Shown here: positions 46,528-55,821 of the stretch, one piece after another
Layout of the letters: each line of letters starts with the position of its first letter
How positions within the stretch are numbered: the stretch's first letter is position 1
Assembly: GCA_034387635.1 (NCBI GenBank)
Contig: JAOANU010000014.1
Coordinates: forward strand, 372,001 to 436,000
DNA: 64,000 nt
DNA from: Rhodosporidiobolus odoratus
Taxonomy: Eukaryota > Basidiomycota > Microbotryomycetes > Sporidiobolales > Sporidiobolaceae
Direction: 5' to 3'
Notes under the pieces: model-generated
Told to the model about the DNA's origin: nothing
Seen by the model: only the letters and a program-made list of their open reading frames with translations
Databases searched by the model: none
Translations under genes and position numbers: made by a program

Positions 46528-47884
46528 TCAAGCCAACACCTCCCACTTGGTGGCCTTGACAAAGTCTTTCCAGAAATGGACGTTGACCTGAAGAGCGTCT
46601 TGCGAGGGCTTGATGTCCTGGCCGCCAAAGTCTGTGTAGGCAAGAGGTATGAGCTTGAGCATGTACAAGAGAACAAGAGAGCTATGGCGCACAGCCGTAT
46701 TCTTCGATGGGATGCCACATTTCGAGGAGCTCGACACCGAGCTTGCCCGGTTTGGCGGTTATGAAGTCTTCCGGCTTGATCTGCTGAAAAGTAGCCTTGA
46801 CGCCGGTTACTGCAGCGTGAGAAGGCCCCATCAAGGATCAACAGAAGATACCGCATGCAGAAGAGAAAGAATGTTACTCACCCTCACTCCACTCTTTAAC
46901 CATTTCCCCGATACTCTTCTCCTCAGCACAAGCGAGCATCTCCGTCCCAGGCTTCATCTCCTCGATAGCAGCCCTAACGAAAGCACCGTAGTCGGAACCG
47001 GTGTCGAGGAGGGAGATCTTGCCGTCGGGGCTCATAGGCAGGGCGAAAACTATGTCTCCGTTCTCCTGGCGACGAGGACCGCCGAGCTGATTCGCGAAAT
47101 TCGACATATAGCAGCCAGCTTGAACGTTGGAGATCGTCAGACCGGCCGAACGAGCGTAGTCGGCGACGGTGGCCTGTCAGGGGAGACAGCGGGAGGGAAG
47201 GATGAAGAAAGAACGAGCAACATCAGCTGGTGCGGTCAGCCAACAGCCTGCTTGACACGAGTCAGAGAGAGAAAGATAGAACGCTGACCTTGCTATCGAA
47301 ATGATCCACATTGCTGAACTTGCCCTGCGTGACTTGCTTGACAGGCTCGAGACCCGACCAGATGAACAACTTGACCGTGGCAGCGTCCTTGGCAGCGTCC
47401 ACGATGCACTTGCCATCATTGATCTCTTGATCCTTGGACAGGTGCTGCCAGAAGTCGGTGACGGCCTGAGGGCGAAGACGACGTTCGCAAAAAAAAGGCA
47501 AAAGTGCAAGTGAAGGGCACGAGGAAAGAGTCACCTACGGGCTACAGATTCGGACGACAGGAGAATAGCACGCACAAAGACGATCTCAGCGCCCTTGAAA
47601 GCCTTGTCAAGATCCTCCTTCTTAGTAATGTCCGCCTCGACGACTTTGCATCCCTTCTTCCCAAGCTCTTTGCTCTTGGGCTTGTTGGTGTCGCGGGTGA
47701 GCGCGATGAGACGGTAGGGCTTGTCGGAGCACGTCAGATGGTCGATGACAGAGCCGCCCTGTGAGGAGGGGGAAGATACTCGTCAGCCGAGATTTGCCAC
47801 GAGGAAAGAAAGGGAAAGTTGCACCTGAGCTCCAGTAGCGCCGACGACGGCAACGATAGGTCCTTCGGTAGCGCTAGCGACCAT
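46528..47884 (-). CDS. NmrA-like family protein (copy 2)
   Basis: Paralogue of the 43011-44309 gene. The start at 47884 gives MVASATEGPIVAVVGATGAQ, with the Rossmann glycine motif. GCKVVEADITKKEDLDKAF, DFWQHLSKDQEINDGK, LFIWSGLEPVKQV, SNVDHFDSKA and the C-terminal FGGQDIKPSQDALQVNV and WKDFVKATKWEVLA follow. About six short introns interrupt it. Overall layout and intron positions look shared with copy 1, indicating a local duplication, although the two are clearly diverged (for example GYCMSNF-type against YMSNFHL-type middle parts). Likely a cytosolic NAD(P)-dependent sensor or reductase; the reaction is unknown. Confidence 0.88.
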
Positions 47885-48230
47885 TGCTGATTGCTGTGTG
47901 TAGAAGTCAGGAGGGGAGTGAAGGGAAGAAAGAAGAGAGGAGAGGAAGGGACATCAAGCGCCGATCGGTTTCACCTCGGAGAAGTTGGCCTGACCAAGCG
48001 GGTCGTACTTCTCGTCACTGACCTGAAGTGCTTCCGTGACAATAGCCACGGAAGGCAAATCAGCTCCGAGGGGCGTGGAACGTACGCTGAAGAAGCAAAA
48101 GCGCTGAGCTGAGAAGGTCGAGCGGGAAAAAGCGAAGACCCAAGCAAAAGACAAACACGGTACCGAACGCTGCCTGCAGAGTCACTAGGTACCTGACAGC
48201 CTCTACTTGACCCGCTCAACCCACCTCCGC
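47885..48230. promoter_or_regulatory. NmrA-like copy 2 promoter region
   Basis: About 350 nt between the start of NmrA-like copy 2 and the stop of the minus-strand 48231-50744 gene. Nothing beyond an expected promoter and 3' flank is visible. Confidence 0.4.
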
Positions 48231-50744
48231 TCACCTGCGCTCAAAAACCAGCGCCTCGTCCCCCTTCTTCACCCTGCACCTAATCCCAATCTCCTCACAA
48301 GCCTCCTCAATCCTCCCGACATGCCTCTCCTTCCACCAGGCCTCCTTACCCTCTTCCTCTCCCGTCCCAACCGCCCAGACGAAATCAACCTCCCTCAAAC
48401 CAGGAACCATCTCCGGATCATCAAGCATGGTCAAAACCTTGCCCGTCGAGATACTGACCACGCTCCTCGCTCGCAGAGTCTTGAGCGACTTGGGGAGCTT
48501 GGTGAGAGTTTTACTAGAGCCGATAGGGGCAGGTACGAGGTCGGTTTGTTCGCTGAATTCAAGGATCTCGAGCGAGGGGAGGACGTCGAGAGCGTCGTCG
48601 ATTAGACCGGTCGTGTCGTCGCTCGCTTTGGAGGGCGCGGAGATGGCGAGATGGATTAGTGAAGAGCCGACAAGAGCAAGGGCGGCAGGGATAGAGGCAC
48701 GTGGGGTATCGTCCTGCAGAAGCAGCCTTGTCAGCCCGGGTTCCTTTAAAACAGTAAGGCCGAGGAACATATTACGCACATCTGTAGAACCAATACTCTG
48801 GAAGCCGATGCGTAGCGAGCGCAAAGCGCCACTGCTGCCCCCACAAGCACGAAGGAGAACGGCCAACGTATCCTCATGCATAACCTGCGCCGCCTCGAGC
48901 GATTCCAGCCTCAACGCCGGTGGCGGTCCCGCCGAAGCCGACGAAAGTGCCGAGATGAGCTTTGCGCCTTCCCAATCGCGATCCATGGCTGCACCGCCGA
49001 TGATTAGCTCTTTGAGGTTGGGTTGGGAAGTGAGGAGTTGGTACAGAGCACCGATTTCGAACCAGCACTTGGCCGAACGGAAGCGAGTGAGGTTCTTCGG
49101 CGCGGAGGGGGAGATGGTAAGAGGGTATTCTTTGCCGGTTAGGAGAGAGGTGACGTCCCAGTCGGCCGTGGTGAAGTCTTCGTCGAACGAGGTGAGGTTT
49201 GGGACGTGCGAGACCAGCTGCGCGAGTGCGGGAATGATGGATTCGGGCGACGCGGCTGAGGAGACCTTGTCGAGTGGCAGGATTGTGAGAGACGTAGTGA
49301 GTTGCCCGAGTGAAGAGTGCGAGTCGAAAGTCGAGTTGAGCCGCTCGAGCTGAGGAAGGGAAGTAATGGTTATAGTCGAGTAGAGAACGAGGTTGGCGGC
49401 ATTGCTGTACGTCTTAGAGACTGTTGCCAACTTGAGGAGCGTCTCCTTGCCACCTGGGGAGGTTGCAACCGCGAGCGCCATGGCCTTCGCCATCTTATCT
49501 CCGTCAAGCCTGAGCGGCTCCCGGTGCTTCGACTGCGGCGGGAACGCGCCTCTCCGACCATCCTCATCATCCGACAAAGGAGGAGGCGCAGAAGCCATAT
49601 CCAACGCCCGCTTCGCTTCTTCCGACCGACCACTCCTCGACCTCGCCGGACCGCCTCCAAACGAGCGAGCTCGAGACCGACCACTCTCTTGTACCTGAAT
49701 CGGGGGAGGAAGGAAGGATTCCTCCTCTTCCTCAGAGGCGCTCGGGATGTGGCGGTGGCGGCGAGAAGACGAAGAAGGTGGCCGAGGGTCGCCTTTGGAT
49801 GCGCTGCTCTTCTCGCTCAAACGGGAGGAGGGGCGACGGAATTCATCCTCTCGGGGCGGAGGCGAGAGGGGCTTTTTCTCCTCTGCGACGACTGGCGGAG
49901 ACGCAGCGTCCGGACGGCGCTTGAAGAGGCGAGAGAAGCTGGAAGGCGCAGGAGGAGCGGGCTCTTCACGCTGAGAAAGGGCTGGGGACTCGACTCGAGA
50001 TGCTGGGCGAGAGGGTGGACGCGAGGGAGGGAGAGGGGCTTTGTGTGGAGCATCTGGAGAGGTCGGACTGGGAGAAGCGGGCGGGATCGGCGCACGGCGA
50101 GATGAGGAGGAACGGCCGTGTTCCTTCGGGGGAGGCGGAGACGGTTCGCGGTGCCCGTAGGCCGAGCGAGGTCGGCCCTTGTCGACAGAGGAGGTCGGAA
50201 GAGATGGGTCTTTGCGGTCCTCTTTGCGCTCGTCGAAGCGAGAAGCGGACTCGTGTCGAAGAGCGGATTCGTCGCGTTCAGTCGACAGCTTCTCCAGAAA
50301 GCGGGGGTCTTCTTTGTTGCGACTTCGGTGCTCTGATGGAATGTCGAGATCCCGCTCGCGGTTGCGTCGGTCGCAAGCCTTCGAGCCAGGTGGAGAGAAA
50401 GTTGGGAAGGGCTGCCTGCGTGAAACGCCTTGTCCCGCGCGACGAGTGCGTTCTACCAAGCTTATGGTCTCGTCAATCTCTGTTATGGCTTTCTCGTACA
50501 GCCTGATAACCATGGCGCCGTACGGGTCGTCTTCGGCAGTCGCCCAGCGGAGGACTGAGCCTGCATAGTCTAACCGCGACGACAGGATGGCAGCGCGGTC
50601 CGGGCCCTGTGTCGGTTCGCCGAAGGGCCCGCCGAAGGTGGACGGAGCATCCCTGCGCCGGTGACCATCACCGGCGTCGGATTGACGGGATGAAGGGGGG
50701 CGAGCAGAGGAAGGATCGCGGTCGTCTCGAAAGAAGCGGGACAT
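48231..50744 (-). CDS. Leucine-rich, F-box-like hypothetical protein, 837 aa, single exon
   Basis: One uninterrupted frame of 837 residues, unusual in this intron-rich window. Residues about 48-100 form a helical segment (LSSRLDYAGSVLRWATAEDDPYG...IRLYEKAITEIDETI) that resembles a MIT-type helical hairpin. A long disordered Ser/Pro/Arg-rich region follows (to about residue 410). The C-terminal half is a Leu-rich repeat-like fold. It opens with LLKLATVSKTYSNAANLVLYSTI, like the post-F-box part of basidiomycete F-box proteins, and continues with repeated LxxLxxL units. No classical F-box LPxEI motif was found. A substrate adaptor is plausible; the family is not firmly identified. Confidence 0.8.
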   Translation of the reverse strand: MSRFFRDDRDPSSARPPSSRQSDAGDGHRRRDAPSTFGGPFGEPTQGPDRAAILSSRLDYAGSVLRWATAEDDPYGAMVIRLYEKAITEIDETISLVERTRRAGQGVSRRQPFPTFSPPGSKACDRRNRERDLDIPSEHRSRNKEDPRFLEKLSTERDESALRHESASRFDERKEDRKDPSLPTSSVDKGRPRSAYGHREPSPPPPKEHGRSSSSRRAPIPPASPSPTSPDAPHKAPLPPSRPPSRPASRVESPALSQREEPAPPAPSSFSRLFKRRPDAASPPVVAEEKKPLSPPPREDEFRRPSSRLSEKSSASKGDPRPPSSSSRRHRHIPSASEEEEESFLPPPIQVQESGRSRARSFGGGPARSRSGRSEEAKRALDMASAPPPLSDDEDGRRGAFPPQSKHREPLRLDGDKMAKAMALAVATSPGGKETLLKLATVSKTYSNAANLVLYSTITITSLPQLERLNSTFDSHSSLGQLTTSLTILPLDKVSSAASPESIIPALAQLVSHVPNLTSFDEDFTTADWDVTSLLTGKEYPLTISPSAPKNLTRFRSAKCWFEIGALYQLLTSQPNLKELIIGGAAMDRDWEGAKLISALSSASAGPPPALRLESLEAAQVMHEDTLAVLLRACGGSSGALRSLRIGFQSIGSTDVRNMFLGLTVLKEPGLTRLLLQDDTPRASIPAALALVGSSLIHLAISAPSKASDDTTGLIDDALDVLPSLEILEFSEQTDLVPAPIGSSKTLTKLPKSLKTLRARSVVSISTGKVLTMLDDPEMVPGLREVDFVWAVGTGEEEGKEAWWKERHVGRIEEACEEIGIRCRVKKGDEALVFERR

Positions 50745-51221
50745 GACTGCGAAAAAGTGCGTGAGCGCGACTGGGGCGAGAGCATGGCGTTATGAGCGCA
50801 CCTAAGCGGTCCTATAAGGTGTGCTAGACTGAGGAGAAAGCGAGAGAACGCTGGTGGGAGAACAGAGCGGGTGTCCACCGGAGGGTCCGCGGAGCAGCAA
50901 AGACGAGAGGACATGGGTCGACAGCCAGCAGCGGTAAATTGGCGCGTGACTACTGTACATGGACGTAGTTTGCGGTCGACAGCTTCATCTGAACACCAGA
51001 GTCAGAGAAGAGAAGAGAGAGCAGTCGAAGCGGGCTGACCTCTTCTTCGACATACTCGCTACTAGCTAGACTCGCGCTCAGCACCCCATAAGCGATACAC
51101 AGATGGTCTCCAGCGCTGTCCCAGGCAGAGAAGACGAGCGGGATGACTTGAAGCGGCCAACCTTGAGCTTTGAGGACAAGGTAAGCAACTCACACACTCC
51201 GAGGGAAGGGTTCAGTAGCTG
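50745..51221. promoter_or_regulatory. Divergent promoter between the LRR-like and F-box-like genes
   Basis: About 0.48 kb between minus-strand and plus-strand start codons. It must hold both promoters. No specific element was identified. Confidence 0.45.
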
Positions 51222-52517
51222 ATGACGGGAGCGAACAGATACACTGCTCCTCCCTCCACCCCCTCACCGCGCCTTCCAACCGAGATTCAACTCGCAATCA
51301 TTCAATCTTCAATCTCCCCCTCCCCCACCTACTCTCATCTCCCCGTCCGCCAATCCATATTGGCCAAATACTCGCTCGTATGCCGTACTTGGAACACCCT
51401 CGCTCGACCCCTCCTCTACCGTCACCTCCTCCTCGATACCCCCGAACGAGCTCGCCTCTTCTTGCGGTCCGTCAAGGGGACAGCTGATCCTAGACCCGCT
51501 CAAGTCCGTACCTTGCGCCTCGGTAGAGTGCCCTGGCTCGGTAGCACCTTTGAAAACATGGCAGAAGAGCAGACCGCCATTGCAAGGGGTGAACGGGATG
51601 ACCCCTGGGAAAGCGGCGTGGCAGAGGGGTTTGGTCTGGCAGAGCTGCTCCAGCGGTGTACCTACCTCAAAGAGCTGTGGATGGCCGGCATCAAGCACTG
51701 CTTGCTTTCCGAATTGCGGCATGCACAGAGTGAGGCAACTCCCTATTTTCCTCGTTCCTTTTCTGAGCCTTGCTGATAATTGTCGAACCCCTCGCCAGAC
51801 CTCGAAGCTCTCCACGTCCTCCGCTGCTCTCTCTGCGACTGCGACACCGACACTTACGAGCTCTCCAACCCACCCCTGATCTTTCCCAAACTGACCCGCG
51901 CCGAGCTCTTCATCCGCCTAAACTCGACCACCGTCCACGACGCCTTCTTCTCCCCCACTGTCCTCCCCGCCCTACGCCACTTCGGCTACGCCTGCCACGA
52001 CGAAGACTACCCTTCCACTCTCCCTCTTTCCTCTCTAACCGCCTTATCAACCGTAACCGATCTTCCCAATTCACTCGCCTCTGCTCCTTTACTCCTCCTA
52101 GACGCTTACCAACTCCCCGTCCGCGAAGCTCTCTCTTACCTTCCTCCGTCTCTCCTGATCCTTCGATTGAACGATTTCTCACCCCTCCAACATGCCTTTC
52201 CCTGGCTCCTGATTGACCATTCAACCTCCGACGAACTGGCAGAACGTCTGCCCAATCTTCGAGAGTTGTGGGTGCCTGGGAGCTATAGCGAATGGAGAGG
52301 GGATGAGAAGGAGAGTGTGAGAGAGATGGTCGTGAAGTGGGTCAGGGGGTGGGAGGAGAGAAGGGTCAAGGTGGTTTTTGAGGAAGAGGCCGAGGAGAAT
52401 AGAGGATTGGTTGCAGAGGAGAAGAGGTTGACCGAGGGGGCGGCGTGGGATGTCAGGTTTGCGCAGTTGTGCAGGAAGGTTGAGCGGTGGAAGCTCGAGG
52501 AGAGCGAGGGAGGTTGA
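51222..52517 (+). CDS. F-box-like protein, about 408 aa
   Basis: Two exons, 51222-51729 and 51799-52517. The F-box begins at about residue 17 with LPTEIQLAIIQSSI and closes with YSLVCRTWNTLARPLLYRHLLLD. It would bind SKP1 and bring substrates to a CUL1-type SCF ligase. The rest is Leu-rich and LRR-like (LKELWMAGIK, LEALHVLRC, LPNLRELWVPGSY) and ends in a charged helix. Such proteins are expanded in basidiomycetes, and substrates cannot be predicted. The stop at 52517 converges on the Kex2-repeat gene. Confidence 0.85.
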
Positions 52518-52831
52518 GCGAGGTCGATAATGATAGATTTTCCCGTTTCTGTCAAAATAGCAACGGGGCGCGTGAACAGAGAACGAGGGTATAGATTGCG
52601 CCGAGGCAAGGAAAAGACGCGGAAAGACAGCAGACAAGAAATGGAGAGCTACAAGTAGAGAAAGATGCGAAGGTGAAGAAGGGAGAAGACAAAAACAGGC
52701 TACAAAGGCGAAACAGAACAGCTGATCTGGTAGTACATGGTTGGTGGTGAACGGAGAGGCGAGTCCAACGCAAAGGGGGGGGGGGGGCCAATGTGAGGAA
52801 GGGAAGATAGTGAAGGTAGTGACTTTTTCTT
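52518..52831. other. Convergent intergenic region with a G tract
   Basis: 3' flanks of two convergent genes. A run of 13 G lies at about 52775-52787. No gene is supported. Confidence 0.5.
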
Positions 52832-54872
52832 CTACTTGCGCTCGCGCTTGACCATCCTCTTAATCTTGGGCTCAACCTTGGTCCACTTCTGCGCCGCCGA
52901 CTTGGTCGCCGAAGTCTGAGCAGCCGAGGTAGTCGTGGTCGTCTTGCTCGACTTGCCAGCCGCAGCAGCAGCGGCAGCAGCCTTTTGACTAGCAGCGGCC
53001 TCGAGAGCAGCTTCGTGAGCTTTCTGAAAGCTCAATCTGGCGGCGGGAACAGTGGCGTGCGTAGCGGAAGCGGCAGTGGAGGAGGAACTCTCGTCTTCCT
53101 CGGTGAGAGTGCGCCAGTCTTTGCGAGGGGCGTGCGAGGAGGTCGTGTGCACGGCGGCCGAGGTGGAGGAAGACAAGGAAGGGGCGACGAGGACGCGGTT
53201 GACCGGCGAGGAGCTAGCGGCAACGCTCGAGAAAGACGAAGAAGAAGAGGAAGATGAGCGGGGAGGGAAGGTAGGAGCCTTGAGGGTCGCTTTAGGGGTG
53301 TTGAGGGGTGCAGAAGCTGGAGGACGGAAGGGGCGTGCGGGAAAAAGTGGTTCGATTCAACGTCAGTGAAGGAACAGTATGAAACGAAATAAAGAAACAT
53401 ACAGCTGAGGAGGTTGGCGTTGGACCCGACAGCGGGAGCCGACTCGGCAGGAGTGTCGTCCTGAATGATACCGGTGGCCCATACGTAGCGCTTCTCCATG
53501 GTAGGGGTAGCGACGGGGACGGAGGTAGCCGACGACGAGTGGTGGAAGAGCTTTTCAAAGCCCTCCTCGATGTCCTCGAGGAGGTCCTTGGGGTTCCACC
53601 AGTGGTGAGCCGAGGAAGTCGAAGTCGCTTCGGCCGAAGTGGACGTGACGGAGCTAGTGATGATGGCATCGTCAGCTGCCTCGGAAGAGGCGACGACGGC
53701 GGCGATCAACGGCGAGGAGGGGCCGGGGGTCTGGCTACTCTTAGGCGGGAAGGACGGCGCAACAAGCGTAGCGGCCGGGCTGGTGACCGAGTGAGCCGAG
53801 CTACTGAGCTGGTTGACGTTCTCGCCGACTGCCGGAGCCGAAGCTGCGGGAGTGTCGTCCTGGATGATCGAGGTACCCCAGACCCAGCGCTTCTCTTCCT
53901 CATGCTCGGCGACGTCGCGAGCGTGATGGGCCTCGCGCCAAGTTGGACGCTTTTGGTTAGGCACCACGGCGACGTGCGCCGACGCCGAGGCCGATGCAGC
54001 TGCAGCGGGAGGAGTCGTAGTGCTCGACGAAGAAGCGGCCTTGGGCGGGAAAGACGGAGCAGCGAGCATGGCGGCCGGGGTGGTAACCGGGACAGCCGAC
54101 GACTGCAGCGCGTTGACGTTCTCGCCGACGGGAGGAGCTTGTGCGGCCGGGGTATCGTCCTGTACGATGGAGTTGCTCCAGACCCAGCGCTTCTCGTCCT
54201 TGTTGCTGCGGGCAGAGTGGGCCTTCCAGGTGGGACGGCGGCGCGACTCAATGGCATTAGTAGCGGCAACGGCCGGGGTAGTCGAGCTCGACGACGGGGG
54301 AAGAGGAGGGAAGGAAGGGGGAGCTAGGGTAGCCTGCGGCGTAGTCACGGCGATGGTGGTCGAGGCTGTCAAAGAAACGTCAATTCGGGACCCTAACCTG
54401 AAGGAACGCCAGAAATGTACAGTTAAGTAAGTTCGCGTTGCTACCGACCGCAGGAGCAGCGGAAGACGGAGGGTCGTCCTGGATGATCCCGGTTGCCCAA
54501 ACCCAGCGCTTCGCATTCTCCTCTTCCGCCTTGGCACGGAGACGTTTGGCCATCTTGCCGTGAGCAGCTGCAGCCACCATCGAGTCAATCATTAGCAGAC
54601 GAGCCAGGAGGACATTGATGTCACGCACAACGCTTCGACTCGTGACTGTGAGCCTCTTTCGGTGCCTCCGCCTCCTTCTTCTCCGCCTTGACATCCTTCA
54701 CAACAGGCGGCGCAGTCGGAGGGACGTGGGCCTCCCGCTTCTTGTCAGTACTGCGGTCGTTGCGCTGCGAGACCCGGTCGAGGAGGGCCTCGATAGATCC
54801 GCCTTCGGCGGGTTTGCCAACCGCAAGGGAGGCAGTGGTGAGAGCGAGTAGAGCCAGAGAGGTAGTGCGCAT
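52832..54872 (-). CDS. Secreted Kex2-processed repeat protein (KEP-like precursor)
   Basis: Four exons, 54872-54629, 54567-54421, 54365-53403 and 53316-52832, encode about 612 residues. Residues 1-20 are a signal peptide. Four blocks share KR-[WY]VW-x-x-x-I-[IV]-QDD-[TP]-P, each core directly after Lys-Arg, at about 54.51, 54.19, 53.89 and 53.49 kb. Each is followed by APAVG-x-N-x-N-x-L, SS, and a TLxAPSFPP-type segment. A second conserved element, RPTW[KR], also after basic residues, precedes blocks 2 and 3; block 4 follows a WWNPKDLLEDIEEGFEKLF segment. The C-terminus is Ala/Ser/Thr-rich and then strongly basic. Kex2 proteases cut after Lys-Arg in the Golgi, so the gene could release several related peptides. 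No CaaX motif is present, so it is not a standard farnesylated mating pheromone. The peptides' role is unknown. Confidence 0.82.
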
Positions 54873-55821
54873 GTCGACGAGACGGAGTGGGGGAGTAGGG
54901 GAGAGTGAGTATCTCGGCGGAGGTAGCTAGAAGGTGGCGGGGCTTGAGAAGAGGACGAGCGGAAGATGGAGCCGGTTGTGGACGGCGAGACCTTGGGTGC
55001 GTCAATAGAGAAAAGCACAGAAAGCGAAGTAGTAGGCGCTGCCAACGACCTGCGGGAGCGTACAGGGAAGAGAGGCAGAGAAAAGAAAGGACGGAGTTGA
55101 AAGAGGAGAAGGTTGTCGGGGCGCGGCCACCAGGGTCGGTTGGTAACGGCAGCTGATTCCTGCCTATCTGGTTCATAGAAGCGGTCCATGAAGCGTTCTG
55201 AGTATGAGGAACCAGGAGTCGAAACAGGTGTTGAGGAAGACTTGCTTGTTTCGGCGAGAACCAGCCCCGTGTCTCCTGCCATTTCAAGGTGATGATGAAG
55301 GCGACGCACTTTTGTAGTGTAGACTCAGCCCTACATTGGTTGTTCCCCTCGTTCGCCCGCATGACGAGTGATCCGGGTAAGGGCGAGATTGTCTATGGCC
55401 GCAAGTCGAGAATAAAGGGCGAACGTGGCAGATCGCACTGAGCGGCGAGCAGTGGAAGCCGGTGTCCTCTCTACTTATATGTGTGGCCCGCGTGCGCAAC
55501 ATCTCCTGAGAGCCAGTGTCAGTCGATGGTGAAAGAAGGAGATTCGACGGATTTTACGACTTGCGCAAGCGACAGCTTTGTTGACTCGCCCACGGACAGC
55601 AAACGGGCCGAATCCCGACTGTACGATGCCGTAGACAGCAATTGTGCGCAAGCAAGGAGGATGACGGAGTTATAACTCCGAAGGAGAAAATGCCCGCCGC
55701 GATGGTCGAGAAAAGCAGCTCTTTCTCCCACATATGAGTCCGCTGGCTGGGCGGGACGACCTTGCGAGTAGACGGTGTGACAACGTAAAAACACGAAACA
55801 GTAGACACAAAGGGGAAAGTA
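54873..55821. other. Upstream region of the Kex2-repeat gene
   Basis: About 0.95 kb separating the Kex2-repeat gene start from the 3' end of the TPR/MLP gene. Minus-strand open frames at 54698-55362 and 55554-56168 are shadows of, or overlap, neighbouring genes and show no similarity. The region presumably contains the promoter of the Kex2-repeat gene. Confidence 0.4.

Noticed and set aside
52832..54872. Kex2-repeat gene as a farnesylated mating pheromone precursor
   Set aside because: No C-terminal CaaX motif and the cores lack a cysteine; the basidiomycete pheromone pattern is absent.
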